From: Salirhabdus sp. Marseille-P4669
GTDB taxonomy: Bacteria; Bacillota; Bacilli; Bacillales; Alkalibacillaceae
NCBI RefSeq assembly: GCF_900240405.1
Contig: NZ_OEQK01000002.1
Coordinates: 496,001 to 560,000, forward strand
DNA: 64,000 nucleotides
Direction: 5' to 3'
Part shown: positions 25,958 to 35,275 of the stretch, piece after piece
Layout: each line of letters opens with the position of its first letter
How positions within the stretch are numbered: position 1 is the first letter of the stretch
Notes under the pieces: model-generated
Databases searched by the model: none
Told to the model about the DNA's origin: nothing
What the model saw: only the letters and a program-made list of their open reading frames with translations
Translations under genes and position numbers: made by a program

Positions 25958-26632
25958 ATGGAATTTCTGATTTACTTTTTACTTCTTCTTATTATTCCAA
26001 TGTGGGCAAGTTCTAGAGTAAGATCAACTTATAAAAAATACTCTAAAGTTGCAGTATCGTCTCACATGACTGGTGCAGAGGTTGCACGTAAAATTTTAAA
26101 TGATAATGGTTTATTTGATGTTCAAATAGAAGAAGTGCGTGGAGTAATGACTGATCACTATGACCCAAGATCTAAAGTTGTACGTTTATCTACAGGCAAC
26201 TATCACGGTCATTCTCAAGCTGCAGCAGCTGTTGCAGCACATGAAGTAGGTCACGCGATACAAGATGCTGAAAATTATGCGTTTTTACGTTTTCGAACTG
26301 CATTAGTTCCAGTTGCTAGTTTAGGTTCGAACTTTTCCTACATTTTAATCCTAGCAGGTATCTTTATGTATGCTTCGAACTTGCTATTAATGGGAATTAT
26401 TTTAATGGCTGCAGCTGTCCTATTCCAAGTAGTTACATTGCCAGTTGAATTTAACGCATCCACTCGTGCCATGGACCAATTAGTGTCAACTGGAGTGATT
26501 ACAAGTAGCGAGCAACGGGAAACGAAAAAAGTGTTGAATGCAGCAGCTATGACATATGTTGCAGCAGCAGTAGTAGCATTACTTGAATTACTTCGTTTCG
26601 TATTAATGTTTATCGGTATGAATGAAGATTAA
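25958..26632 (+). CDS. YugP-type neutral zinc metallopeptidase
   Basis: A 224-aa membrane-associated metallopeptidase of the YugP family. An N-terminal helix is followed by the soluble core with the zinc motif HEVGH (in AAVAAHEVGHAIQDAE, near residue 96) and two or three further membrane helices (VASLGSNFSYILILAGIFMY, and a C-terminal one). GGAGG precedes the ATG. Its substrate is unknown. In B. subtilis yugP is elsewhere, so its presence beside ypjB is a local rearrangement or a second copy. Confidence 0.88.
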   Translation: MEFLIYFLLLLIIPMWASSRVRSTYKKYSKVAVSSHMTGAEVARKILNDNGLFDVQIEEVRGVMTDHYDPRSKVVRLSTGNYHGHSQAAAAVAAHEVGHAIQDAENYAFLRFRTALVPVASLGSNFSYILILAGIFMYASNLLLMGIILMAAAVLFQVVTLPVEFNASTRAMDQLVSTGVITSSEQRETKKVLNAAAMTYVAAAVVALLELLRFVLMFIGMNED

Positions 26633-26669
26633 TAAAATGGTAAGCTAGGCAAATATATATGTGTAAACG

Positions 26670-26736
26670 AAAGAAAATCCAAATCAACAACAAGCATTTG
26701 TAAATAAATGTTTGCGGTGATTTGGATTTTCTTTTT
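26670..26736. terminator. Long terminator after the YugP-type gene
   Basis: A 15-bp stem AGAAAATCCAAATCA with TGATTTGGATTTTCT, with an additional inner pairing (AAGCATTT with AAATGTTT), followed by TTTTCTC. Confidence 0.85.
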
Positions 26737-26833
26737 CTCGTATGTTTCTATGTTGATATATACTCAAACTGACTGTTCTCTCTCTTAGTAAGTAAGGATA
26801 AATGCTTCCGGAATAGGGAGGTAAAAGCGAATT

Positions 26834-27009
26834 GGAGCCGTTGGGGCTGTCTATGAACCTGAAATAGAATGAAAGAGCTAGACCTGGGCACATAGAGGGT
26901 GTCTAAGAACTCCAAAACCAGAGGAAGAGCAAAACTCGGTCACATAGGGATTGTCTAAGAACTCGAAAACCGGAGGAAGAGCAAAGCCCGGGCACATAGC
27001 AATTGTATA
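26834..27009. repeat. 52-bp tandem repeat, about three copies
   Basis: Two well-matched 52-bp units lie at 26886-26937 and 26938-26989, both with the pattern GG(G/T)CACATAG, TGTCTAAGAACTC, AAAACC(A/G)GAGGAAGAGCAAA. They are preceded by a degenerate unit (about 26834-26885) and followed by a partial one (26990-27009, GGGCACATAGCAATTGTATA). Non-coding: no frame with a ribosome site crosses it. There are no spacers, so it is not a CRISPR array. The remainder of 26633-27160 holds only the adjacent hairpins. Confidence 0.85.
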
Positions 27010-27063
27010 GGCGCCCGTCATTAGTAAAAAAACAGATTTTATATTCTTTAAAAACACGATAAC

Positions 27064-27110
27064 CGCTACGGAAAAAACTACAGCGGAAAACAGTGTATAT
27101 TTCCGTAGCG
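27064..27110. repeat. Inverted repeat downstream of ypjC
   Basis: Perfect 11-bp arms CGCTACGGAAA (27064-27074) and TTTCCGTAGCG (27100-27110). It sits beyond the ypjC stop codon on the minus strand, where a terminator would be, but lacks an adjacent T-run on either strand. Confidence 0.6.
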
Positions 27111-27160
27111 ATTGCTGGCACTTAGTTATCCACTACGTCGCAGTTTATAACAACACAACA

Positions 27161-28033
27161 TTAATCCCCAATAGGGTTTTTGTTTTCATCTAACGTAAAA
27201 CCTTCTCCCATGACATCATGCACACTTACAACAGACACAAACGCATGTGGATCTATAGCTGTAATAATACTGCGTAGTTTTACAATTTCATTCCGACCGA
27301 CAACACAATATAAAACATCACGCTTTTCACCGGTATAACTTCCCTTACCTGCTAATACAGTCACACCTCTATCCATTTCTTGAAGGATCATATTCGCAAC
27401 GGCATCACTTTTTTCCGAAATAACGAGAGCACCCTTTGCTGCATAGGCACCTTCTTGAATAAAGTCAATCACTCTAGCTCCAATAAAAACAGCAACTAGA
27501 GTATACATCGCTTCTAGAGGCTGTAAATAAGTGATTACTGATACGAGGATGACTAATGCATCAAACATAAACATCGTTCTTCCCATACTCCAACCGATAT
27601 ATTTATGTGTTAATCTTGCAATAATATCAACGCCACCTGTAGTACCACCATAGCGGAAAATAATACCGAGTCCGACGCCGATAAAAGTACCGGCAAAAAG
27701 TGCAACTAAAGTCATATCATTTTGTAATTCAAAATCGAAGGAATACGATTGAAACACCCATAAGAAAATAGATAAAGCAAATGTTCCAATAAGTGTGTAA
27801 ATAAAAGTAGTTCTACCTAGTAATTTCCATCCAATTAAAAAGATTGGTACATTTAATACGATATTCATCAAGCCCGGATCCCAATTAAAAACAAAGTATA
27901 AAAGCAAGGTAATACCTGTAAAGCCACCTTCAGCTAAGTTATTTTGCATATTAAAATGGACTAAGCCGAATGCAAAAATGGCGGAGCCTAATAATATGAA
28001 AAAAATATTTTTAAGTTTAATACGAAACTGCAT
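27161..28033 (-). CDS. ypjC: YitT/YpjC family membrane protein (DUF2179)
   Basis: A 290-aa protein, the same length as B. subtilis YpjC. The N-terminal two-thirds holds about five to six membrane helices; the C-terminal 90 residues form the cytoplasmic DUF2179 domain (GVTVLAGKGSYTGEKRDVLYCVVGRNEIVKLRSIITAIDPHAFVSV). The family's function is not well established. It lies in the usual ypjB-ypjD interval but on the opposite strand from its neighbours. Confidence 0.9.
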   Translation of the reverse strand: MQFRIKLKNIFFILLGSAIFAFGLVHFNMQNNLAEGGFTGITLLLYFVFNWDPGLMNIVLNVPIFLIGWKLLGRTTFIYTLIGTFALSIFLWVFQSYSFDFELQNDMTLVALFAGTFIGVGLGIIFRYGGTTGGVDIIARLTHKYIGWSMGRTMFMFDALVILVSVITYLQPLEAMYTLVAVFIGARVIDFIQEGAYAAKGALVISEKSDAVANMILQEMDRGVTVLAGKGSYTGEKRDVLYCVVGRNEIVKLRSIITAIDPHAFVSVVSVHDVMGEGFTLDENKNPIGD

Positions 28034-28173
28034 TTGTTCACCCCTAAGTTACGGATTGTCTTCCATATTATAGACAAAATAGCTGTGTTGGGCAATTTTT
28101 CAAGTAAAAAATTTGTCAAATATGGCGTATTTAGCTAACATGAAGTAAGAGTCACATAGAAAGAAGGGACAGT

Positions 28174-28524
28174 ATGAGCGATTCCAAGATGACGACGCAT
28201 GAAATGCAAGAAAGAGTCGATCGATACATATCTCAGTTTAAGGAAGGATATTTTTCCCCACTCGCTATGATTGCGAGATTATCGGAAGAAGTTGGGGAGT
28301 TAGCTCGAGAAATAAACCACTATTATGGAGAAAAACCTAAAAAATCTACAGAAAAAGAACGAACTGTAGAAGAAGAGCTTGGTGACTTACTATTTGTAAT
28401 TGTTTCTTTTGCCAATTCTCTTCATATAGACGTTGGAGAAGCTTTTGATCTTGCAATGACTAAATTTGAAACAAGAGACAAAGATAGATGGACAAGAATA
28501 GAAGATAAGGAAGGCGACGCATAA
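28174..28524 (+). CDS. ypjD: MazG-like nucleotide pyrophosphohydrolase YpjD
   Basis: A 116-aa all-alpha NTP pyrophosphohydrolase homologue. The metal-binding signature is visible as LSEEVGELAREI (EExxE type) and EEELGDLLFVIVSFAN (ExxD). It likely hydrolyses nucleoside triphosphates. AGAAGGGAC-type site upstream. Its stop is immediately followed by the ATG of dapB. Confidence 0.9.
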   Translation: MSDSKMTTHEMQERVDRYISQFKEGYFSPLAMIARLSEEVGELAREINHYYGEKPKKSTEKERTVEEELGDLLFVIVSFANSLHIDVGEAFDLAMTKFETRDKDRWTRIEDKEGDA

Positions 28525-29325
28525 ATGGAAAAGACGAAAATCATATTAGCAGGACCACGAGGTAAAATGGGAAGTGAAGCACTACGGTTAATTCAACATA
28601 CGGAACATTTTGAATTAGTGGCATGTCTGGACCGGAAATATGCTGGTATGAAAGTAAAAGATTTGGAAGGACTACCACCATTCGATGTAGAAATTTTTAC
28701 TAATCCACAAGAAGTTTTTCAACATATGCATGCTGATGTATTAATCGACCTTACTTCTCCTGAAGTTGGTTATACACATGCGAAGCTAGCATTAGAAAAT
28801 GGAATTCGCCCTGTTGTTGGAACAACTGGTTTTACAGTAGAACAACTAGAAGAGTTAGAGCAGCTATCTAAAGAAAAGGGACTTGGAGTCGTGATTGCTC
28901 CGAATTTTGCTGTAGGGGCGGTACTGATGATGCAATTTGCGAAATGGGCAGCTAAATATTTTCCCGATGTTGAGATAATTGAGAAACACCATGACCAGAA
29001 GCTTGATGCACCATCTGGCACGGCTGTAAAAACAGCAGAGCTTATTAAGGAAGTGAGGGAGCAAAAGGTACAAGGACATTCAAATGAGAAAGAAACAATC
29101 GACGGAGCTCGAGGTGCTAATTTTGATGGGATGAGAATACATAGTGTACGTTTACCAGGATTAATAGCGCATCAAGAGGTAATCTTTGGTGGCACAGGAG
29201 AATCTCTAACCATTAAACATGACTCCTATCACCGTCAGTCGTTTATGAATGGAGTTAAGTTAGCTGTGGAGCAAGTGCAAAAGGTGAATGCATTTGTTTA
29301 TGGATTAGAAAATTTATTAGAATAG
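28525..29325 (+). CDS. dapB: 4-hydroxy-tetrahydrodipicolinate reductase
   Basis: NAD(P)H-dependent reductase of the diaminopimelate/lysine pathway, which also feeds cell wall and spore dipicolinate precursors. The 266-aa protein has the Rossmann motif [12 protein letters not shown] near residue 9, [19 protein letters not shown] and the catalytic loop [15 protein letters not shown]. It starts directly after ypjD; the ribosome site GGAAGG lies in the ypjD end. Confidence 0.97.
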   Translation: MEKTKIILAGPRGKMGSEALRLIQHTEHFELVACLDRKYAGMKVKDLEGLPPFDVEIFTNPQEVFQHMHADVLIDLTSPEVGYTHAKLALENGIRPVVGTTGFTVEQLEELEQLSKEKGLGVVIAPNFAVGAVLMMQFAKWAAKYFPDVEIIEKHHDQKLDAPSGTAVKTAELIKEVREQKVQGHSNEKETIDGARGANFDGMRIHSVRLPGLIAHQEVIFGGTGESLTIKHDSYHRQSFMNGVKLAVEQVQKVNAFVYGLENLLE

Positions 29326-29335
29326 AGGGGAATAC

Positions 29336-29749
29336 ATGAACATTGCTTTAATTGCTCATGATGAGAAAAAACAGGAGCTTGTTAATTTTGCTTTAGCTTA
29401 TAAACCAATTTTGGAACATCATACATTGTTTGCAACAGGTACGACAGGATTAAGGATTCATGAAGGGACAGGACTTTCGATTAGCCGGTTGAAGTCAGGA
29501 CCTTTAGGGGGAGATCAGCAAATTGGTGCACTTATTGCTGAAAATAAAATGGACATGGTGATCTTTTTCCGTGATCCATTAACTGCACAACCACATGAGC
29601 CGGATATTATTGCATTACTTCGGTTGTGCGATGTTTACAAAGTACCACTAGCAACAAATGTAGCAGCAGCAGAAGTAATGATTCATGGTTTAAAAAGAGG
29701 AGATTTTCATTGGCGAGAATTAATTAACCCGTCTAATGATGAAAGGTGA
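29336..29749 (+). CDS. mgsA: Methylglyoxal synthase
   Basis: Converts dihydroxyacetone phosphate to methylglyoxal. The 137-aa protein has the N-terminal [16 protein letters not shown], phosphate-binding [24 protein letters not shown] with the catalytic-region Asp, and [15 protein letters not shown]. It is ten bases after dapB and just before bshA. Its neighbour in B. subtilis, bshB1, is missing. Confidence 0.96.
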   Translation: MNIALIAHDEKKQELVNFALAYKPILEHHTLFATGTTGLRIHEGTGLSISRLKSGPLGGDQQIGALIAENKMDMVIFFRDPLTAQPHEPDIIALLRLCDVYKVPLATNVAAAEVMIHGLKRGDFHWRELINPSNDER

Positions 29750-29754
29750 AATGC

Positions 29755-30876
29755 ATGTTGAAAATAGGCATCACGTGTTATCCCACAGTAGGTGGTTCAG
29801 GAGTAATTGCAACAGAATTAGGTAAATTATTAGCGGAAAAAGGGCATGAAATTCATTTTGTTACATCCAGTATGCCTTTCCGATTAAATCGATTGTATTC
29901 AAATATTTATTTTCATGAGGTTGAAGTGAATCATTATCCGCTATTTAAGTATCCACCTTATGATTTATCTCTTGCTAGTAAAATGGCTGAAGTAATTGAA
30001 CGGGAGAAGCTTGATATTCTTCACGTTCATTACGCAATGCCTCATGCGATTTGTGCGATTCTAGCGAAACAAATGGTATCTCATGATGTTAAAATTGTCA
30101 CAACACTGCATGGGACGGATATTACAGTGCTTGGATATGATGCAAGCTTAAAAAATATGATTCGTTTCGGTATTGAGCATTCGGATGCAGTTACTGCTGT
30201 TTCCCGCAGCTTGGCGAATCAAACAAAAGAAATGTTAGATGTATCGAAAGAGTTACATGTCGTCTACAATTTTGTAGATGAAAGTGAGTATCATGTGAAA
30301 GCTTTACCAGATTTAAAAGCCCAATTCGGAATTTCGGAAGAAGAAAAGGTAATCATTCATATTTCTAATTTTCGTAAAGTAAAAAGAGTAGATGACGTAG
30401 TGAAGGTATTTGAAGGAATCTATAAACACCTTCCTTCCAAGCTACTGCTAGTTGGAGATGGACCAGAGTATATAAGGGTTCGAAAACTAGTTCATGATCT
30501 ACAACTAGAGAACCACGTTCTATTTTTAGGGAAACAAGAAAATGTATCCGAATTATTATCCATATCCGATTTGTTGTTACTTCTTTCGGAAAAGGAAAGC
30601 TTTGGTCTTGTTCTTCTAGAAGCAATGGCTTGCGGGGTTCCGTGTATCGGAACAAATGTTGGCGGTATACCTGAAGTAATTGTAGACAACGAAATAGGCT
30701 TCATTGAAGAATTGGGAGATATTTCAAAAATGATTGAGGATGCAGTTTCCTTGTTAGAAAATGAACAAAAGTGGAAGACATTTTCGAATAGATCCATCCA
30801 ACATGTTCAAGAACATTTTCATTCCAGTAAAATTATCGAACAATACGAAGACTTATATCGAAAACTTCTTAATTAA
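29755..30876 (+). CDS. bshA: Bacillithiol biosynthesis glycosyltransferase BshA
   Basis: GT4-family enzyme that joins GlcNAc to L-malate, the first step of bacillithiol synthesis. The 373-aa protein begins [33 protein letters not shown] and [12 protein letters not shown] mark the acceptor side and [30 protein letters not shown] the donor site. ATG 29755 is chosen over GTG 29746, which lies in the AAAGGTG ribosome site. The deacetylase bshB1 is not next to it. Confidence 0.97.
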   Translation: MLKIGITCYPTVGGSGVIATELGKLLAEKGHEIHFVTSSMPFRLNRLYSNIYFHEVEVNHYPLFKYPPYDLSLASKMAEVIEREKLDILHVHYAMPHAICAILAKQMVSHDVKIVTTLHGTDITVLGYDASLKNMIRFGIEHSDAVTAVSRSLANQTKEMLDVSKELHVVYNFVDESEYHVKALPDLKAQFGISEEEKVIIHISNFRKVKRVDDVVKVFEGIYKHLPSKLLLVGDGPEYIRVRKLVHDLQLENHVLFLGKQENVSELLSISDLLLLLSEKESFGLVLLEAMACGVPCIGTNVGGIPEVIVDNEIGFIEELGDISKMIEDAVSLLENEQKWKTFSNRSIQHVQEHFHSSKIIEQYEDLYRKLLN

Positions 30877-30914
30877 AAATCATGAAATAATTATATAGAA
30901 GAAGGATGTTACAT

Positions 30915-32117
30915 ATGAATGTACGTTTCCAGAATGCTATTCCGATAATTGAAACTTTAGAACGGGCTGGATACGAAGCGGTTTTTGTTGGGGGAGCAGT
31001 TCGAGATCGTCTTTTAGCCAGAGATATAGGAGATATCGATATTGCCACAAATGCAAAACCAGATGTTGTACAACAGCTGTTTGCCAAAACGATTCCAATT
31101 GGTATTGAACATGGTACGGTGCTCGTCCTATACAACGACGAGGCTTTTGAAGTAACGACATATCGCATTGATGGAGAATACGATGATTTCCGTCACCCGA
31201 ATCAAGTGGTTTTTGTTTCGGATTTAGAAAAAGATTTAGCGAGAAGAGATTTTACGATTAATGCAATTGCCATGACAAAAACAGGGGATATAATCGATCC
31301 TTTCCATGGTCAAGAAGATTTACATCGAAAGGTCATTAAAACAGTACATAATCCTTCTGATCGTTTTCAAGAAGATCCACTTAGAATGATGCGCGCACTT
31401 CGCTTTTTAAGTCAGCTTGGTTTCGAGCTTGATTCCAATACAGAGCAAGCAATTATTCGTAATGGTTCGTTATTGACCGAAATTGCGGTGGAACGTATTG
31501 CAGTGGAATTAGAGAAACTCGTTTTAGGTAAATTTGTTACCAAAGCATTTGAGACAATCACGATTTCAAAAATATATAAGTATTTGCCTATCTTTCAAGA
31601 ACACGAAAAGCTTGTTCGGGAAGCGAAAACCTATATGAAGAGCCCGTTTTTATCGATGGCAGAATGGATTACTTTATTACATCAATTGGATTCCTCGATA
31701 ACGATTGAGCATTGGTGTAAAAGCTGGAAATTGTCAAATGTGCTTCGAAATAAAAGTAAATTGCTTGATTCTGTTTACAAATGTTATAAACTAAATGGTT
31801 TGCGTAAAGGATGTTTATACTTACTTAAAGAGGCGTATATTAGTGAATTCGTCCATTTGGTAAATACAATGGAACAAAAGAAGACCTTATATGACAACGA
31901 GGTCTTTCATGCATATCAATCTTTACCGATAACAAACCGAAGTGAATTACAACTAAATGGTAACGACCTATTGGAAATGGTGCCAAATTTACAGGAGGGC
32001 CCATGGATTGCACAACTTCTTAAGGCGGTTGAGGAAGAGGTTGTGAATGGAACGTTAGCAAATAAAAAAGAGGATATAAAGGAATGGGTGTGGGAATGGA
32101 TACGAGAAAACAATTGA
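30915..32117 (+). CDS. cca: CCA tRNA nucleotidyltransferase
   Basis: Adds the 3' CCA to tRNA. The 400-aa protein carries the class II nucleotidyltransferase head with FVGGAVRDRLLARDIGDIDIAT (the DxD is DID), RRDFTINAIAM, and DRFQEDPLRMMRALRFLSQLGF; the rest is helical. ATG 30915 is preferred because AGAAGGA abuts the alternative ATG 30906. Its 3' end overlaps the start of birA by 22 bases. Confidence 0.97.
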   Translation: MNVRFQNAIPIIETLERAGYEAVFVGGAVRDRLLARDIGDIDIATNAKPDVVQQLFAKTIPIGIEHGTVLVLYNDEAFEVTTYRIDGEYDDFRHPNQVVFVSDLEKDLARRDFTINAIAMTKTGDIIDPFHGQEDLHRKVIKTVHNPSDRFQEDPLRMMRALRFLSQLGFELDSNTEQAIIRNGSLLTEIAVERIAVELEKLVLGKFVTKAFETITISKIYKYLPIFQEHEKLVREAKTYMKSPFLSMAEWITLLHQLDSSITIEHWCKSWKLSNVLRNKSKLLDSVYKCYKLNGLRKGCLYLLKEAYISEFVHLVNTMEQKKTLYDNEVFHAYQSLPITNRSELQLNGNDLLEMVPNLQEGPWIAQLLKAVEEEVVNGTLANKKEDIKEWVWEWIRENN

Positions 32118-33124
32118 TCACCCTTTTAGCCAGTAATAAAAATACATATGTCTCTGGGCAAAAGCTTTCGGATGAGTTAAACATTTCTAGGGCTGCTATT
32201 TGGAAGCATATGAAAGCACTCGAGGAAGATGGTTATAAAATAGAGGCGGTCACGAGAAAAGGATACCGCATCGTACAAGCTCCGGACGAAATGAGTGAAA
32301 ACACCATTCAATGGGGGCTTGAAACAACATGGTTAGGCCAGCATCTTATTTTTGAAAAAACGTTGGACTCTACGCAAATAACGGCTCAAAAATTAGCGTT
32401 AGATGGAGCTGTAAATGGTACAGTAGTTGTGGCAGATGAACAAGTAAAGGGTAGGGGACGCCTACAAAGAGAATGGCATTCGAAGCAAAATGTAGGCATA
32501 TGGATGAGCATGATTTTAAGACCAAAGATTGAACCGTATCGTGCACCACAGTTAACTCTATTAACAGCGGTTGCCATTACCCGTATGCTTAAAAACATAT
32601 GTAATCTAGATGCAAAAATCAAGTGGCCCAATGATATTTATATACAGGATAAAAAGCTAGCTGGTGTTTTAACAGAAATGCAAGCTGAACAAGATCAAAT
32701 TTCCTTTGTAATCATCGGAATTGGTATAAATGTAAACCATGATTCTAAAGACTTGCCATCTGAATTACAGTCAAAAGCTACATCTTTAAAGTTAGTGACC
32801 AATCAGTCTTGGCAAAGAGAGACATTAATCCAAGAATTATGGAAGCAGATTGAAATCGTTTATGAAATATTTAGGAATGAAGGATTTTCTCCAATTAAAA
32901 AAGAGTGGGAACAATCTGCGTATAAGCTGGGTGAGGCGATTCATGTGACAACTGGAAAAACACAATGGAAAGCGGAATTACTCGGTATTCACGATGATGG
33001 TGCCTTACTGGTTAAAGATGAAAAAGGAGAAACGAAAAGATTATATTCAGCTGAAATTGATTGGAAAAGGACGGTGCAAAAAAATGCTAACACGTACGAA
33101 ACTGCAGAAAATGAAACAAAATAA
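32096..33124 (+). CDS. birA: Bifunctional biotin ligase / biotin operon repressor
   Basis: Makes biotinyl-AMP and transfers it to carrier proteins; the N-terminal winged helix (about residues 1-60, [28 protein letters not shown]) lets it also repress biotin genes. The ligase domain shows [24 protein letters not shown] and [12 protein letters not shown] 32096 (342 aa) is preferred to ATG 32084, which abuts AAAGGA. No biotin synthesis genes are in the window. It overlaps cca and, by 41 bases, panB. Confidence 0.95.
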   Translation: MDTRKQLITLLASNKNTYVSGQKLSDELNISRAAIWKHMKALEEDGYKIEAVTRKGYRIVQAPDEMSENTIQWGLETTWLGQHLIFEKTLDSTQITAQKLALDGAVNGTVVVADEQVKGRGRLQREWHSKQNVGIWMSMILRPKIEPYRAPQLTLLTAVAITRMLKNICNLDAKIKWPNDIYIQDKKLAGVLTEMQAEQDQISFVIIGIGINVNHDSKDLPSELQSKATSLKLVTNQSWQRETLIQELWKQIEIVYEIFRNEGFSPIKKEWEQSAYKLGEAIHVTTGKTQWKAELLGIHDDGALLVKDEKGETKRLYSAEIDWKRTVQKNANTYETAENETK

Positions 33125-33923
33125 TGAAAAAATATCAATGATAACAGCATATGATTATCCATCTGCAAAATTAGCTGAACAGGCAGGCATTGACACGATT
33201 TTAGTTGGGGATTCGGTTGCAAATGTAGTCCTTGGTTATGATTCTACAATTCCTGTAACAGTTGATGATATGATTCATCACGGAAAAGCAGTAACGCGAG
33301 GGGCAAAAGATACATTTGTAGTCGTAGATATGCCATTTATGTCTTACCATATATCAATTGAGGACACATTAAAGAACGCAAAACGTATTTTTCAGGAAAC
33401 GAATGCTCAGGCTTTAAAATTAGAAGGTGCCGGGGATGTTTTGGAAAAAATACGTTTGCTGACAGCAGCAGGTATTCCAGTTGTGGGACACCTTGGACTA
33501 ACACCACAATCTGTAAATGTTTTAGGTGGATATCGAATTCAAGGTAAAACCCATGAAGATGCCCAAAGGCTTATAGAAGATGCTAAGGAAGTTGAACGCT
33601 CTGGGGCAATAGCTCTTGTGTTAGAATGTGTACCAAAACCATTAGCAAAACTAATTACAGAAACGATTTCAATACCAACGATAGGTATTGGAGCAGGCTC
33701 ATATTGTGATGGACAAGTATTGGTTTATCATGATCTATTACAGTACGGAGTAGACCGTTTAGCTAAATTTGTCAAGCCTTATGGCAATGTTAACGAAATG
33801 ATGTTAAAGTCGCTAAAGGATTATAATAAAGAGGTAAAGGAAGTAGCATTTCCAGACGATGAACATTCCTATATGATGGATGAAGCGGAATTAGATGCAC
33901 TTTATGGAGGCAAGAAGCAGTGA
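33084..33923 (+). CDS. panB: 3-methyl-2-oxobutanoate hydroxymethyltransferase
   Basis: First step of pantothenate synthesis. A TIM-barrel enzyme of 279 aa from ATG 33084: [78 protein letters not shown] and [18 protein letters not shown]. The frame is open back to 32994, but those residues overlay birA and are not part of the family; AAAGGACGGTG fits ATG 33084. The start lies 41 bases inside birA, so expression is probably coupled. Confidence 0.97.
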   Translation: MLTRTKLQKMKQNNEKISMITAYDYPSAKLAEQAGIDTILVGDSVANVVLGYDSTIPVTVDDMIHHGKAVTRGAKDTFVVVDMPFMSYHISIEDTLKNAKRIFQETNAQALKLEGAGDVLEKIRLLTAAGIPVVGHLGLTPQSVNVLGGYRIQGKTHEDAQRLIEDAKEVERSGAIALVLECVPKPLAKLITETISIPTIGIGAGSYCDGQVLVYHDLLQYGVDRLAKFVKPYGNVNEMMLKSLKDYNKEVKEVAFPDDEHSYMMDEAELDALYGGKKQ

Positions 33924-34789
33924 AAATAATTACAACAATAGAAGAAATGCAACAAATTGCTTTACAGCTTAAAAGGGATGAAAGAAGCATTGGCTATGTT
34001 CCAACAATGGGCTATTTACATGAAGGTCATCAGAAATTAATGAAAGAGGCTCGGGCAAACAATGATGTTGTCATTGTGAGTATTTTTGTAAATCCATTAC
34101 AATTTGGTCCGAATGAAGATTTAGACCGCTATCCACGAGATGAGGAGCATGATAGAGCCGTTACACAACAGGAAAAGGTAGATTATGTCTTTTTTCCATC
34201 TGTTGAAGAGATGTATCCTGAGTCGCATGCCATTCAACTGCGTGTCGTAGAGCGTAGTAATGTGCTATGTGGAAAATCGAGAGAAGGTCATTTCGATGGA
34301 GTTGTAACTGTACTCACAAAGCTGTTTCACATTACAATGCCAGACCGTGTTTATTTCGGTTTAAAGGATGCCCAACAAGTTGCTGTGGTGGACGCCTTGG
34401 TGAAAAACTATAATTTTCCACTCGAAATCATTCCAATTCCTACTGTACGTGAGGAAGATGGTCTTGCGAAAAGTAGTAGAAATGTTTACCTTAGTGTGGA
34501 AGAAAGAAACGAGGCAAAATACATCTATCAAGCTTTAGAAGAGGGTAGACAATTAGTAGTAAACGGTGAAACATCCAAAGATAAAATTGTCGAAAAAGTA
34601 ATACAGTTTATTAATGAAAAGACTCGTGGTAAAATTGACTATGTCGAGTTATTGACTTATCCAAATTTAAAACCAATTGATCAAGTCTCAGAGAGAGTAA
34701 TACTTGCAACTGCTGTATACTTTGAAAAGGCAAGATTAATTGATAACTTAATTTTTGACGAAAATGGTGAATTGACGTTTCATCATTAA
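33920..34789 (+). CDS. panC: Pantothenate synthetase
   Basis: ATP-dependent ligation of pantoate and beta-alanine. The 289-aa protein has the nucleotidyl-transferase HxGH as [38 protein letters not shown] and [11 protein letters not shown] (the KMSKS-like site). It starts at GTG 33920, overlapping the panB stop by four bases (GTGA), which is a coupling junction. Confidence 0.97.
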   Translation: MKIITTIEEMQQIALQLKRDERSIGYVPTMGYLHEGHQKLMKEARANNDVVIVSIFVNPLQFGPNEDLDRYPRDEEHDRAVTQQEKVDYVFFPSVEEMYPESHAIQLRVVERSNVLCGKSREGHFDGVVTVLTKLFHITMPDRVYFGLKDAQQVAVVDALVKNYNFPLEIIPIPTVREEDGLAKSSRNVYLSVEERNEAKYIYQALEEGRQLVVNGETSKDKIVEKVIQFINEKTRGKIDYVELLTYPNLKPIDQVSERVILATAVYFEKARLIDNLIFDENGELTFHH

Positions 34790-34812
34790 TGTATAATAGG
34801 GGGAGAAGGACA

Positions 34813-35196
34813 ATGTTTCGCACCATGATGAATGCGAAGATCCATCGTGCACGTGTTACAGAAGCAAATTTAAATTATGTAGGCAGTATTACAATTGATG
34901 AACATATTTTAGAGCAAGTAGGTATTTTACCGAATGAAAAGGTACAAATCGTCAACAACAATAACGGAGCTAGAATTGAAACGTATGTAATACCAGGAGA
35001 ACGACATAGTGGTGTTATTTGTTTAAATGGTGCAGCAGCCCGTCTTTTCCAAGTTGGAGATACGGTTATCATTATTTCCTATGCTATTTTATCAAATGAA
35101 GAATTAAACACTCATAAGCCTACTGTTGCAATTATGAATGAACAAAATGAAATTGTCGAAATGATTGGTAATGAACCACCTCTAACGGTTAAATAG
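34813..35196 (+). CDS. panD: Aspartate 1-decarboxylase precursor
   Basis: Pyruvoyl enzyme that makes beta-alanine for PanC. The 127-aa proenzyme (the B. subtilis length) self-cleaves at Gly24-Ser25, visible as [19 protein letters not shown] and [11 protein letters not shown] are also conserved. ATG 34813 has GGGGGAGAAGGA upstream; the frame from 34789 adds eight non-family residues. Its stop lies in the following terminator stem. Confidence 0.97.
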   Translation: MFRTMMNAKIHRARVTEANLNYVGSITIDEHILEQVGILPNEKVQIVNNNNGARIETYVIPGERHSGVICLNGAAARLFQVGDTVIIISYAILSNEELNTHKPTVAIMNEQNEIVEMIGNEPPLTVK

Positions 35197-35222
35197 CTCC
35201 CATTTTGCGGGAGCTATTTTTT
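35192..35222 (+). terminator. Terminator after panD
   Basis: Stem AATAGCTCCC (35192-35201) with GGGAGCTATT (35209-35218), then TTTT. The panD stop codon is part of the stem. Confidence 0.9.
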
Positions 35223-35275
35223 ATAAGAAAGTATATACTTCATTGAGTTGTGCTGCAATGAAAGAAGGTGAACAC

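Noticed and set aside
26834-27009. CRISPR array or coding tandem repeat
   Set aside because: Whole 52-bp units repeat without spacers, and no frame with a ribosome site or convincing codon use spans them.
27064-27110. Terminator of ypjC
   Set aside because: The 11-bp stem is perfect, but no T-run follows on the minus strand within a usable distance; listed only as an inverted repeat.
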